A stretch of 64,000 nt of DNA from Sapria himalayana (Eukaryota > Streptophyta > Magnoliopsida > Malpighiales > Rafflesiaceae): the NCBI GenBank assembly GCA_029783825.1, contig JAREIK010000810.1, positions 22,579-86,578 on the forward strand, given 5' to 3'. Shown piece after piece: positions 38,831 through 50,442 of this stretch (positions are counted from its first letter, which is position 1; every line of letters starts with the position of its first letter). The position numbers and the translations under genes were made by a program. The notes beneath the pieces are model-generated. The model ran no database searches, was not told where the DNA came from, and worked only from the letters and a program-made list of their open reading frames with translations.

Positions 38831-39620
38831 TACATTTAGATTAGGGATTAATCAGATATAAGAATAAAAAAGTAAAATTTATGATTAATTAAAAAATTTA
38901 TTTAAATATTAAGAAATTAAGTATTTTTGTTTAATGAAATTATGATTATGAAGTATCTAAAGATGATATCTTTTTAATTCAAATAAGTTAGAGGTAAGTG
39001 ATAGGTTGGTTTGTTAAATATGACTCTTTATAACCTGTTAAAATACTTCGACATCAATTATTATTCTACTTTTTTTAGAGGATATGAAGAATCTAGATGC
39101 ATTAAGTTTGTAAAAATTATATAACATTTTGTTCGTGATATCTAAAATGTCTCGTGATTTGCTGATCTTTACTGTGTTTAGTGTATATTAAAATATATCG
39201 TATTTATGATTGTGAATATTCTTTTAGATAGGAAAATCAAATTACAATCAATATTATTGAAAATTTGTTATGATAGAAAGATTAAGATACTACATAGATT
39301 AGCCTTCAAAATCAAATTCATACATTACAACAAAATACATATGATGATGTATATGATAAAATTTTTAGTTGTACAGATCATAATAGTTAGATTGAAAAAG
39401 TTGTTATAATTTTTATCATTTTATGACTTAATGATTTGTAATATTATTTATGTTTTAGTTTTATTTTGAAAGATAATGTTACCATATTTTATTTTAAAAA
39501 TCATTAATTATAATTTTAAATTAAATAATTTTTTTAATATTCTTTTTAATTCATAATTTTAAATTTTTTATATACTAGGTATGTAGGTATATATTTTAAC
39601 TTAATAAATACATACTATAG

Positions 39621-40275
39621 GCTGGAGAATTGGGTTGTGATCTCAATTTTTATGAGAATTTCAGGAAGATGCATGTAAAGACAAAGGATTATCAGTTTGT
39701 TGACAAAAAGTCTCAGATGATTACTGTAAGAATCTATTATATTAATAAAATTTTATGATACTATAGTAAATTTTGAAAGTTGTTTAGAATACAAAACATT
39801 AAATTTATTTTATGTATATCTAGATTAGTATTTTTCTTTATTTTATCACAAGAATTCATGGAGGAATGTGTGACAGTTGCTTCTCAACAAGTTGAGGGTT
39901 CTATGGATCTTAAAATAATTGACTATGATCATATCTATTTGGAGACCATAGAAGGTCATAAGAAGTAGTGAGTGTACGTCATCGGCTTGAAGAGACTGGC
40001 ATTTTGTTGTAGTAGTCATGCTTTTAATTTATCTGTCACAACAATAGTGGATGAGGTAGTCGAACAACAAGTAATAGAAACAAATAAAGTTTTGAAGTTA
40101 TGGAGACCAAAATGAAAGAGAAGGATGAGCAGATATCTCATTTGAAGGAATAAATGTAGATAATAAATAAGATATATTTGAGCAGACTAGACATTTGAAG
40201 GAAGAAATGCAAGAAATTAAAGAAATGAATGATGAGATGAAAGAAATTAAGAATTTAATACAATAGTAGATGTAC
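39621..40275 (+). pseudogene. Transposase_24 (Ptta/En/Spm) second-gene relic of element C
   Basis: One exon (39621-39725) is cleanly bounded by CTATAG and GTAAGA and reads ELGCDLNFYENFRKMHV, then a QFVDKKS motif. This is the hallmark of the Ptta/En/Spm family: ELGRDP-like, followed by an MH-K and FVD-K motif. The next exon (39853-39968) gives EFMEECVTVASQQVEG and LKIIDYDHIYLETIEG, then stops. A Lys/Glu-rich coiled-coil stretch follows at 40100-40270 (METKMKEKDEQISHLKE, EEMQEIKEMNDEMKEI) with several stops. Such proteins are the DNA-binding partner of the transposase in CACTA elements. The copy is dead; element D holds a longer version. Confidence 0.75.
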
Positions 40276-40419
40276 GATATGAAGTCAGTTTGTGGCATTG
40301 ATGCGACATATAACATTTCAAGATCCAACTGAAAACTATGTAGGAGAGGCTAGCACAAATGCACCAACTAATAATAAGGACAATTTTGTATCTGAATTAT
40401 TTCTGAATTATTTTTGATT

Positions 40420-41050
40420 TTTGTCTATGTATAGCTAAACAAGATGAGATTTTTTTGGAGGTATCATTTTTCTTTATCCTGGTTTTGTTATTTGCTTTGC
40501 CGATTAACCTAATCATGAATCTTTGTAGGAAATTTGATGCGAGAGGCATAAAAAAATTCTGATTCAAAGCCTTTAGACATTGCCATAGTCCTTCATATGA
40601 ATGGGTCCTATCTTTACCGATCTCAGCAGGATCAAAGAAGGCTAAGCTTCTATTATCTTTAATATTACTTAAACATTTTATTTTTGCACACACTTTCTCT
40701 CTAAAAATCATTGCTGGACATCTTTTAGATATTTGTTGAAGTTGTATGACTATCAACTCAGATTCGTGTTTTTTATGTCTATAATTACTATTTTTATATA
40801 TCTATGAATATGTTTGTGTGTACCCAAATATTTTTGGTAGAGTTTTAGCCTATTATAGGTATATAAAAGGCTTGGCTTGTCCTCTTGTGCTAGGAATAGC
40901 ACGTTAGCTTCTGAACTTGCGAGATGAACACCAAAATTCTAGTCCCACGTAGACATAGGTTTTATATTCACACTCTTATTTCGTGCAGATCTGCACTGTC
41001 ACTATTTAGATCTATGACTACTTTTTATTGGTCATTAGTGGAATTAAACT
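40420..41050 (+). other. Conserved 3' segment of the CACTA second-gene region
   Basis: Colinear with element D at 57590-56990 in reverse. Markers are CAAAGCCTTTAGACATTGCCATAG, TATGACTATCAACTC, GTTTTAGCCTATTATAGG and CTTATTTCGTGCAGATCTGCA. It is mostly intron-like, and no open exon of note was seen. Confidence 0.6.
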
Positions 41051-43890
41051 ATTGAATTGTTAATTTCCATAATGATTGCTAATGAAATTCAATTAAATAT
41101 ATTTGTTCGGCTTGTTCACACCCTCTTGCATGTTCGTAGTGTCAGGGATGACAATGAGCTGAACATGAGGAACTATGGCTATCAATGGGGTTGTGGTGTG
41201 TGCAAATCCGCATGTTGCACAACTAGCACATAGATGTATCCCCTTTCGATGAGCATGAAAAGAAGAGGAGTGAGAATAGCTGGGAGGAAGGTGAGTCAAG
41301 ATGCCTTGCTATATGAAGTTTGCAAATTTTATAGCCATTTGTTTTTTTTTTAATATTTGGAAGACAAAACATCTAATTTTTGACGTTTTGTTACTCTTAT
41401 TTTCTTTGCATGTGTATTGTTTTTATTGAGTGCATATTGAATTGTTCTGTAGTTACGTTGACGCATACAATGAAGTGACGGCCCTTACTTCGAACCAAGT
41501 GAGGAACCATATGGCAGCAGAAGCTACAGGGTTGATGGACTAATACAATGAAGCTAAGCAATCAAAATCATTGGTGCAAGCACACAGAGAGGGGTAGAAA
41601 CATTCTAAAAAAACCCACATGGGAGCATGGTGCCGCAGTGGGTGGCGGGGCAGAGCTACCCCTTTATAGGCCTTGGGAGTAGAAGATTTCTGGTTGCGGG
41701 GCAGAGCTACAGGGTTGATGTGCCAAGCCTAGCTTGTCGCTTGTCTTCCATGTTTTCCACTAATAGTTTTTAGATATATTTTAAAAAATTATAATAATAT
41801 TTGCATTTCTTATTAATGTTGATAGTGATGTTTTGTGTCTTCTTTGTGAAGTATAAATGGGATAATACTTTACCTCCTATTCTATATCTATATCTATACC
41901 CGCTATTCTATATCTATATAAGACATCCATATATATATTGTAGTGTATATGTATATATACTATAGTATATATGTACATATATACTTAGTATATGTACATA
42001 TACACTATAATATTATATGTACATATATACTATATATAACTATCTTATTGATGAACATGATGTTTGTGATATTGCTTATGTTTTGCTGGGTGCCATATTC
42101 TCTACTTTATCAATTGATACGTTGTTCTATTGATAGCTTTTTGGAGGAAGAATTAGCATGTCTTACACATTGAGGCATGCCTAGCACACAGAGGTACACT
42201 TCGAGGGTGTAATAAAGATTATTCATCTTGTGAGTTGCCCTAATAAAAATAACATGTTATATAAGGGCATTGTTTGTATGAGGTTATTCAGCAAGTGTAT
42301 TATATTTATTTTATGTTGTGTGATTTAATGTTTTACATGGTATCAAAAGCAACCACAGGGAAAGCTAAACTCTAGGGGTGTGTGTGTTGGAAAGAGATGT
42401 AAACCCCTAGAAGGAGTGCATCCACTATGCACTAGCTACCACGATTACCCATCCATTGTGTGCTATGCAAATCTTTGCATGCTCACTGTATGTTATCAAA
42501 ACCATCACACTCCCACTGTGTGTTATTGAAATCATTGCTCACAAGGTTTAAGCATTGATTCCAACTACATCAATGCCATATGTGACCCATAGGGGGTGGA
42601 TGTTGCTGAATCTGAATTTTATGAGCCGGATCAGATGCTCTACGACCTCAAATACAAGCAAGAGGCAAGATGTTGATTTTTAAATGAGTTTGTAAGAGGC
42701 TTGGCATAACATTGAGTTGTGAAAGTTTTTGTTTTTTTTTGTTTTTTTTTGTTTTAAATTTGATTTGGTTGCTTGGATAGGGCATTGACCCTTCTTATCA
42801 AGGTGAACCAGATTACATCATGAAAAATTGAATGCATTGAAACTATGAAGCTGTGCAGAGAAGCTGGATGGGCTATTATAATGGAAATGGAGTGCAGGTA
42901 AGACATCTACTCGAACATAATGATAGGTGATTTGACAAGCATCCTGAAGAAGTATATTTGGTATTCTTGTTGATTGAATTCATGTTCTTATGGTTAGAGT
43001 AATGTTTGTTCAAAATAGTATTGAGATAAGATTTCGTTGATGATGATAATGAGAGGTTAAAAGAAAATTTCTATGAAGTAGTAATCAAGTTTTCTTGTTT
43101 GATACAATTTTTGTTTACATGAGATATTCATAGAATTTTGCTTTTATGAATGATATTAATACTAGCTTTTAATTTCTTGTGCATCGAAGCAAGATTAACT
43201 ATTCATGCTTACAACAATCAAATATTCTTTCAAATGGTCATTTATTTTTCATAAAAAAAGTTTTCTTACAGTTTTCTCAAGCACAAAATATAATAATAAA
43301 TTTTAGATCACGTGGGATATGTAGATTAGAAAAAAAATTTGATTTTTGGTAATGACCATTTTCATGCATCAATAGTTCAGTTCAACTAGAAAGGTGTAAT
43401 ATATGACAAGATAAAGAAATATGAAAAGATAGGAAAATAGTGTGTGCATGTGTGTATGCACGTGTGTGTATTTGGACATATATAATTATTCTATATTCAT
43501 GATGTATGCATGTATATTGCATAAATACATGCCTATGCATTTTTAAGTAAATGTAGATAAATATCTGATGCATACGTGCAATTTATCACCGTTCATTAAT
43601 TTTTTTATTACTGAATATTGGAGACCATCACAGTTAATCCCAAGCCTTTTCTTAACAACTTGACTAGGAAGACGGTCATTGTAAAACTCAAGTGGGGAAT
43701 GGAATTCAAAGGTGAGCAACCTTGTGTTCTTTTCCTATGAATTGCATTTTTTTTTCATTTTTTTCTATGCTTTCTTTTAGGTTTCCTTGCTTCGGTGGAT
43801 TCCTATATGAACCTACTAGTGTGCAAAAATTCAATACCATGCAGCATGTTGTATTTCAAATTTCATTTCCATTTTGTTTGGCACTTTCTA
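41051..43890. other. Unassigned inserted DNA within element C
   Basis: The segment is absent from the colinear part of element D. It contains a short direct duplication around GGGGCAGAGCTAC (41650 and 41700), a TATGTACA tract (41925-42040), an LTR-like end with primer-binding-like site (42338-42350), and long unique AT-rich DNA. No protein domain was recognised in any frame. Confidence 0.5.
42180..42350 (+). mobile_element. Possible LTR end and tRNA-Met-type primer-binding site
   Basis: The run GATTTAATGTTTTACA is followed directly by TGGTATCAAAAGC (42338-42350). Plant Ty1/copia elements typically have ...CA then TGGTATCAGAGC, complementary to initiator tRNA-Met. The preceding 150 bp (TTATATAAGGGCATTG and on) resemble an R/U5 region. 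No gag or pol follows that I can recognise, so at most this is a solo or truncated relic. Confidence 0.35.
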
Positions 43891-43894
43891 ATAA

Positions 43895-45779
43895 GTTTTG
43901 TATGGAAATAATACATTTTAAATAAAAAATCCAAAATATAATGTTAGTTTGAAAAATATTACCAAACTAATATGTCTGGAAACAACGTGGCAATTTGTGT
44001 CATTGTAAATGATAGTCATTGCCATCATATTGAATTTTAAAAATCAAAGGTGACATTGTGAATGCCGGCTATTAAATTTTAAAAATTTTAAAATGCAGGC
44101 ATTGGGAATAATGGGAGTATGTGGAATCCAACTTAGTGAAAAATAAGGTTAAACAAGCTATATCCATAGATATTTGTTCCAGAAATACATCCACAGCCAT
44201 GGCTGCCACTGCAAATATCACTCCAGTTCCTGGGAATTCATAAGAATCCATAAAACCTTTCACCATAGCCAACTCTTCTCCTCCTTCATTTTTTACTTTC
44301 GGTCAAATTGAACAATTGGGGAAGAACTTAAGCTCATCATTAGAAACACTGACAAAGACCAAAGATGTAATGAGGGTTTTACATGTGATGGAGATGAAGA
44401 AAAGAAACAACGTGATTAAGGGAGAGTGTGTGGAAAGCATAGAGAGTGTAGTAAGAAGAGTGAGGGAGAAAATGGAAATGGGTTATATTAGTAACATTTC
44501 CTCTTTTCTCTTTAAGGAAACATTCAAAAGTAGATGTTGACCAGAAATTTATGGAGCTTAAGTGCATCGTAGATGGTTATTCAAGTACATTATCACAGAG
44601 ATGCAAAGTCTGATCTACGGAATAGGCGGCAAGGCTGGAAGAGTATGGCTCATGGGAATCCCCACATTCCAAACTTACATTAAGTGTAAAGTAAGCTTTC
44701 CCTCTTTAGAGATTATTTAGGAATTTTATCCAGTCACTGTTCCAGTTGTAAGCCTCAATCGTAGCCTCAATCTCAACTGACAAAATGATTCTTTTTTTTT
44801 ACTTTTTTTTCTCAATTTTTCTAGTGCGATATATCAGTCACATATGCTACCCATCAATGACTCAACTACGCACCCACAAAGGCACGCACAAACACATACA
44901 CCCACACACTATTCATATGTACGATCGTGTCAACTATTACATATAAGCGTGCATAAACACTTCATATTTTACTAGTTGTGCATTTGATGAAGTTTTAAAA
45001 AATAAGAAAAATGGGTGTAGGAGCAAAACATCTACATGTGAGAGTGGCTCTGGCTGGAAAAATATTGAATCTGTATTACTTACAAAAAGCACAACGTGCA
45101 GCCCCAATTGCTCCATTAACCTCGACAAAGAAACTCAAGTTTGAAACCATTTGTTCATTTATGCAGGTTATGCTTGCTTGAGTTTATTGTCGTGGCTCTA
45201 GCAGTGTAAAGATGAAAAGAGGGGCAATGATAAGGTACCTATTTGTTTTATTAAATATGAAATATGGCCTTGTCATACTCGAATGTATCTATATCCTTTT
45301 CTTTCTATTAAATGATTTGTTTTTTTTTTCATTAATGATGATTTAACGTGAGCATGTCAACTTAAACAAATCAAGGGATTCTTGCCACAAGTGGCTTCTT
45401 CATTTCAATCCAGAGAAAATTATCAAGTTAAATTCATCTTCTTCATCTTCAGTTTATGTATCATCTCTTGATCAAACCACCAACTTAACTTGGATGCTCA
45501 CTTAGAAATCTATATGGCCAAGATGTAATATTGAAAGTAGAAACGAATCCAAACTGAATCTTGTGTCAAACCTGAATTCAAGCCTGAATTTGTCATCATC
45601 AAGCGAGGCAGACATTGATGAAGATCTTGATTTTTAAAATTCAATAACATGGCAATGACTATCGTTAACAATGATGTCCATTGCCATGCTATTTCCAAAT
45701 GCACTATTTTTGTAATATTTTTCAAACAAGCATCATATTTTGGAATTTTTATTTAAAATGTATTATTTCCATACAAAAC
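43895..45779. mobile_element. Element with 153-bp terminal inverted repeats (MULE-like candidate)
   Basis: The arm 43895-44047 and the arm 45627-45779 are inverted copies of each other, about 80% identical and exactly equal in length. The outer end is GTTTTGTATGGAAATAATAC. The arms include internal self-complementary parts (ATGGCAATG ... CATTGCCAT). Long TIRs of this type suggest a Mutator-like non-autonomous element, but no convincing 9-bp target duplication flanks it. The interior (44048-45626) carries mixed-composition DNA with short open frames on both strands, for example 44316-44540, a Lys/Glu/Val-rich 74-codon frame. These could be captured gene fragments. I recognise none of them. Confidence 0.55.
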
Positions 45780-46019
45780 CCTTTTTAACTTTCTTATAAT
45801 TAACCATGGACTGATACGTGAAGCTGAGCAACACAAAAGAATATGTTGATGGATAGTTCACTGGAAATCTTGGGGAAATTTTAATTCGGTAATTTAAAAA
45901 TAAGCTTATGATTATCTCATTGTATGAAATTTCTTGCAAATGGTAGTTGGAGTTGCATGCACTAGTATATCTATTTATCAGCGACATTGTGATGTGTTCT
46001 TTATTTGTTTGTAAAATAA

Positions 46020-46530
46020 AGTATATTATTCTCCATGTGCAGGTGTAACAATGTTCTCTATCTATGTGAAGTACCAAAGGACAAAAAACTAGAATATGCT
46101 GACCATGCCTGAGAGACCTATATGTGTGTTTTTAAGCCCTTGATTATTTCTTCTGTTGACTTTGTTGGTATGTGTATTAGCATGAAAGTACATGTGTCTG
46201 CGTTTACACATACACACACATGCACATACATACATGCACAAGCATACATACATGCAACTGATCGCAAGGTTAAAAAAAGTGTTGTTGGAAGAGCAGCTAG
46301 ATACAAAAAAGGCATTGGCAGATAAAAGGAAGGAGTTGGAGATGGAGAGGAAATACAGACTAGAACTAAAGGAAGCAATGCTAATGGCCATGGAGGGACA
46401 GGCTCGGGTGCTAGAGTAGTATGTAGATATTGAGGAGGTGGGGGCGAGAAAGCAACATAAATTTCACAGACAGATTATACTTTATGCACTGTCATTAGAT
46501 ACATTGATGAAGAATAAGATATAATCAAAT
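46020..46530 (+). pseudogene. CACTA 3' gene region of C: coiled-coil and last-exon blocks
   Basis: The first part (46020-46190) is colinear with element D at 56960-56770 reversed (GTAACAATGTTCTCTATCTATG, GACCATGCCTGAGAGACCTA). The frame open from 46192 to 46419 ends in a charged coiled coil (LLEEQLDTKKALADKRKELE, then MERKYRLELKEAM), as expected for the C-terminal dimerising part of the second gene. The last-exon marker TATACTTTATGCACTGTC follows at 46478-46520. The frame is interrupted by TAG at 46417-46419. Confidence 0.5.
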
Positions 46531-46672
46531 TTTATTATGTTTCTATTTTAACTATGTAACAAATTATATAAAAATATTTTATTAATTGATTTTATTTTTT
46601 GTTAATTATAAACAATGGTCTATAGTTTATGTTTTTATAAAAATATGTAATTAAATTTTATGTAAAAAATTA

Positions 46673-46824
46673 AAAATGTGAAAATAATTTTGGAATGAAA
46701 ATAACTAGAGATTTTTCCCTCACTAATTTAGCTAGAGATTTTTCCCTCGATAATTTAGCTAGGGAATTTTCTCTTGCTAATTTTGATAGGGAAACTATTT
46801 ACTCTTTAATTTTTATGACAAACA
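46673..46824 (+). repeat. 3' subterminal repeats of element C, left of the hAT insertion
   Basis: The words ACTAGAGATTTTTCCCTC, TTAGCTAGAGATTTTTCC and TTAGCTAGGGAATTTTC lie in tandem. The sequence continues after the hAT element at 50337. Confidence 0.8.
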
Positions 46825-46832
46825 CATTGTAT
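46825..46832 (+). repeat. hAT 8-bp target duplication, left copy (mutated)
   Basis: CATTGTAT, compared with CTTTAGAT on the right side. The uninterrupted homologous site in element A (near 9048-9055) reads CTTTAGAT, so the left copy has three later changes. Confidence 0.75.
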
Positions 46833-47326
46833 TAGAGGTGTCAAATGGGCTGATTCGTGCCTTGCCTAGCCCGGCACGGCACTGGAATTTCCCGTAACAT
46901 GCCATGTCATGCCGGGTCAAACCAGGCCTCATGCTGTGCCTGGCCAAACATGGTACTGTCACCTGGTTGGCTCAGTACCTCGGCAGGAGCCGAGGTACCA
47001 ATACCGTACTACCCCATCGGGCTGAGGCTCAGCCTGACTGATCTGGAAACTGGGCGGGCCCAAATCTAAACCAACCCCAACCTCAAAGACCTATTACAGG
47101 CTTACGCCCAACAGGGCAAATATTTAAAAAAAATTATTTGAAATTTAGCCGTTGGATTTTGCCTTTAATGGCTATGGGGCAGAACCCGACGATCCACATG
47201 ATTCTACCCCAAAAAAATATTAAAAAATTCTAAAAAGAAATACTTTTAAAAAAACTTCTAAATTTTTTTTATAAAAGCCCCCAACCCCCTTTCTAATTTT
47301 TATGTTTTTCAAAAACAATAAATCTC

Positions 47327-47380
47327 ACATTCTCTCTCTCTCAAACTTCTCTCCTAAAATTCTCTCTCTCGGGATTTCGG
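47327..47380. repeat. (CT)n tract in hAT 5' leader
   Basis: Repeated CTCTCTCTCT runs upstream of the transposase start, in a probable 5' UTR. Confidence 0.8.
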
Positions 47381-47550
47381 CTCATCTTTTCGGGACTTGC
47401 AACTTAGGCTCGTCTTTAGTTGGTATTTGCATTGGTCTTTAGAAGTTAGATTTTTGGCACACGTGCTTTTCCTTTACACTATTTTATGGGTATTTCTATT
47501 TTTTATCTCTCTACTTTTTAAGTTATCCTCTTGTCTAAAAAACCTAAAAA

Positions 47551-49671
47551 ATGACAAATACAAATACTAATAAAATTAATTTAAATTTAGAAAATGAAAA
47601 TCTTACACAAAAGTTCGAGGCTGCTGAAACTTTGGTTTATCTACACGTCTCAGCCCAAATATCTAAAAAACAAAAAACATGATGGACTTCTATAGTTTGG
47701 ACTCATTTTAATATAATAAAACATAAAAATATTAGGGGTGAGGAAGAAGAAATGACACTGTGCAAATATTGTAAAAAAATTTTAACTTATAAGAGTGTGT
47801 TTGGGACTGGACATCTTAAAAGGCATGCCGAATTATGCACCAAAAACACATGGTGCATTAGATATTAGGCAAACCCAACTTAGCTCTGCATTTTTTGAGA
47901 CTGAATCTAGTTCATTCTCAAATTTTACCTGCTTCATATGCCATAGAGAGTTAGGTTGAGAAGGCATGACCAAACTTATCACATTGATGGATCTTCCGAT
48001 CAAATTTTTGGAAGATCCAAGGATAGTGAGCATCATGCAGATATATTTTCAACTTGCTTATCATAGGTTTCCGAGGTCCACATCTTGGAACGACATACTA
48101 AAATATTATATGTTAGAAAAATAATTAATAATTAATGAATTTATGGTACATAGTTGAGTGATGTCTGTGAAGTCCGATATCTGGATGTCTCACCGCCCAC
48201 TATGTAGATATACTAGTCACGATGATGTATATTATGCATGTCTCACCGCCCACTATGTAGATTCTAAATGGCCTGTGAATAAAAAAATTTTATGATTCTC
48301 CGAGATTCTCAATCCTCATGATGGGCCTACCATTTTTGAGTGTATGATAAAAATCTTTAGAGAATATAAAATTCAAAATAAAATTTTTAGTATCACAATT
48401 GATAATGCATCTAATAATGGAGTAACGATTAACATGTTTGTTAGTAATATTAGAGACGAACCATTAAGAGAGATTTTCCACGTCTGATGCATGTGTCACG
48501 TGGTTAACATGATTCTACATGTGAGGATGAAGGTGTGTTTCCTAGCTTAGGAAAACATATGTAACTCACTAAAATATATTTTCATGCCTCACAAACAATT
48601 GGAGCTCGGTAGTCTCTGTTTGTCTGTGAATCTTAAGAAGAAGAAATTCTAATCAGATGTGCGACATTGTATGAATTACACGTACCTAATGTTGGTGTCA
48701 TGTGTTGGATACAAACACATGATATCCGACTATGTCAATAGTAAGAGTGATGAACTTTTTATTGATGACACTAACTGGGCTTTAGGAATTTAATTTATGA
48801 AATTTCTGAAGATTTTTTATGACATGAACATGTGTTCGTTGGTTTATACTCCCATGACTTGCATTGCACTCAAGTGCATATGCAACATTAGCAGGATGTT
48901 TATGAAGTATCGAGCACATCCGAAACTTAGCCATATGGTTACAGAGATGGAAACCAAGTATTTAAAGTACTGGTCTACCATTCCATCTATTTATTGTCTC
49001 GCTACATGCATAGACCTTAGGGTTAAGGTGGAAGAGGTAAATAATATTTTGACTTATATTTCCTCGTGCATGAACCTGGAAGACTTGCCTGAAGGGTTCA
49101 TTCATGAGAAGTTGACTGACCTTTTCGCATACTATGATACTACGTATGGTGATAGCAGTAGTAAGGCTGTGAGTACGGACATTGATACCATATTCGGAGA
49201 TGATGATTTTTCCATTTAGTTAGCTAGGGGAAAATGACAGGGTGGACCTTCGAATAGGAGCGAGCTGTCTTGGTACTTAGATACTGATTACTGCTCAATC
49301 CTATCACATTCTAATACAAAAATCTTGATATATTACAGTGGTGGAAATCATATGAGTCTACCTTTCCCTTGCTATCTAAGATAGCACGGGATCTATTGAC
49401 TCCTCTGGTGTTGAGCGTAGCATCAGAGCCTACTTTTTCTATTGCAGTGAATGTGATTTTGGATAGGAGATGAAGATTATGTCAAGATATTGTTGAGGCT
49501 TTAGTATGCATGAAGAATTGGTAGGATTCGATGTTTAGCATCAAGGATCGTACTAGGACTGGGAGTAGGACTATAGTGAATGTGAGAGAGTTGATTGCTG
49601 ATGATGATCCATGTGATAGTGATATTAATATTGAGGTTGAGGATGATAATGATACGAGAATGGATGATTGA
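47551..49671 (+). pseudogene. hAT transposase relic (BED finger, RNase H-like, hATC dimerisation)
   Basis: The start ATG at 47551 is chosen because its frame runs into the BED finger, with one TGA at 47680. The finger is C2HC: Cys 47761 and 47770, His 47824, Cys 47836, preceded by W-HF. The RNase H-like core follows with VKSDIWMS (first acidic residue, near 48175), SITIDNASNNG (near 48395) and CMCHVVNMIL (near 48495). The frame 48797-49219 is open and covers the MVTEMETKYLKYWS and CIDLRVKV segment of the hAT middle domain. The dimerisation domain at about 49255-49530 shows LQWWKSYES, LSKIARDLL and VASEPTFS. An acidic tail ends at TGA 49669-49671. There are many stops and shifts throughout. 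Confidence 0.85.
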
Positions 49672-50328
49672 TGAGGTTGCTACTTGATGCTTGATGGTTG
49701 ATGATTGCTGGATTGCGACATGCCGACAGCTACACTTTTGTTACAGTTATTCTTTTCTTTATGAGTTATGATTAATTCTGATTTTTGATTTTGATGTTTT
49801 GTACTTATTTTTTAATTACATTGTATTTGGTTTAGTTTAGCAATTTTGAACTTGGCTTTGTGAGTGTGACTTTGTTATTTTTGTTAAATAAATTTTGTGT
49901 TTGTTTTATTTTTATTTTTAATAATTTCATTAAAAATTCTAAAATATAATTCTAATAAATTATAATCTAATTAAAAGATAATTTAAACAAATAACATAAA
50001 AAAATAAACTTTATAACTGTTCAAATATTTATAAATTACAATTTAAAAATTTTTAAACATTATCTAATTTATATTTTATAATTACATAAATACTCTAAAC
50101 AAAAAATAAAAAAAATTTAAATTTTTTTAAACCGCCTCTTAAAGGCCTGACCAGGCACGACCTAAAACCGATGATGCCAACCAAGACATACCGAGACTTG
50201 CTTGAATAAACCGTGCAGGGCCAGGCATGGCATGGTTACTGTAGACGTGGCTAGCATGGCACGAAAGCATGGTTGGGCCTACAAAAACCATGCCGAGCCG
50301 GCCTAGCACGACCCGTTTGACACTTCTA

Positions 50329-50442
50329 CTTTAGATCTGGAAAGGTTCCATTGTTAATCCATCGTTATATCCACTTTAGCTATAGAAAAACTTCATTTAG
50401 CTAGGAAATTTTTACAATCTATTTGTGATTTTTCTTTTAGTG
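50329..50442 (+). repeat. hAT target duplication, then 3' terminus of element C
   Basis: CTTTAGAT (50329-50336) is the right hAT duplication. The CACTA 3' subterminal sequence then resumes (CCATCGTTATATCCACTTTAG, TTTAGCTAGGAAATTTTT) and ends TTTTAGTG at 50442. The CTAT array follows within a few bases. Confidence 0.85.

Larger units (their letters stand above)
46833..50328 (+). mobile_element. hAT transposon nested in CACTA element C
   Basis: About 3.5 kb long. The terminal inverted repeats are TAGAGGTGTCAAATGGGC on the left and, in reverse complement, TAGAAGTGTCAAACGGGT on the right (15 of 18 matching). The ends are GC-rich with repeated GGC/GCC words (GCCCGGCACGGC, GGCCTGACCAGGCACG, GCCGAGCCGGCC), typical of plant hAT subtermini. 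The 8-bp duplication is supported by the empty site in element A. The transposase reading frame (47551-49671) is broken, so the copy is non-autonomous. It is younger than element C, which it interrupts. Confidence 0.9.
34940..50442 (+). mobile_element. CACTA element C (5'-truncated, nested, 3' end intact)
   Basis: The orientation is set by the order of 5' arrays (34940-38830), Transposase_24 exons (39621-40270), conserved intron block (40735-40870), last-exon block (46440-46520) and 3' subterminal repeats. The 3' part is split by a hAT element (46833-50328) and resumes at 50337. It ends TTTCTTTTAGTG at 50442. Compared with element D it lacks tnp2 and the N-terminal part of the second gene, and it carries about 5 kb of extra sequence at 41050-46020. 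No 5' TIR was found. The left limit given is where the array starts and is approximate. Confidence 0.65.

Noticed and set aside
44316..44540. 74-codon frame as a real gene
   Set aside because: No domain, no homologous copy in the window, and it lies inside an inverted-repeat element.
31694..50442. One single CACTA element spanning the two termini
   Set aside because: Both ends are of 3' type in inverted orientation, and the outside 3-bp sequences (TAT and ATC) do not match.
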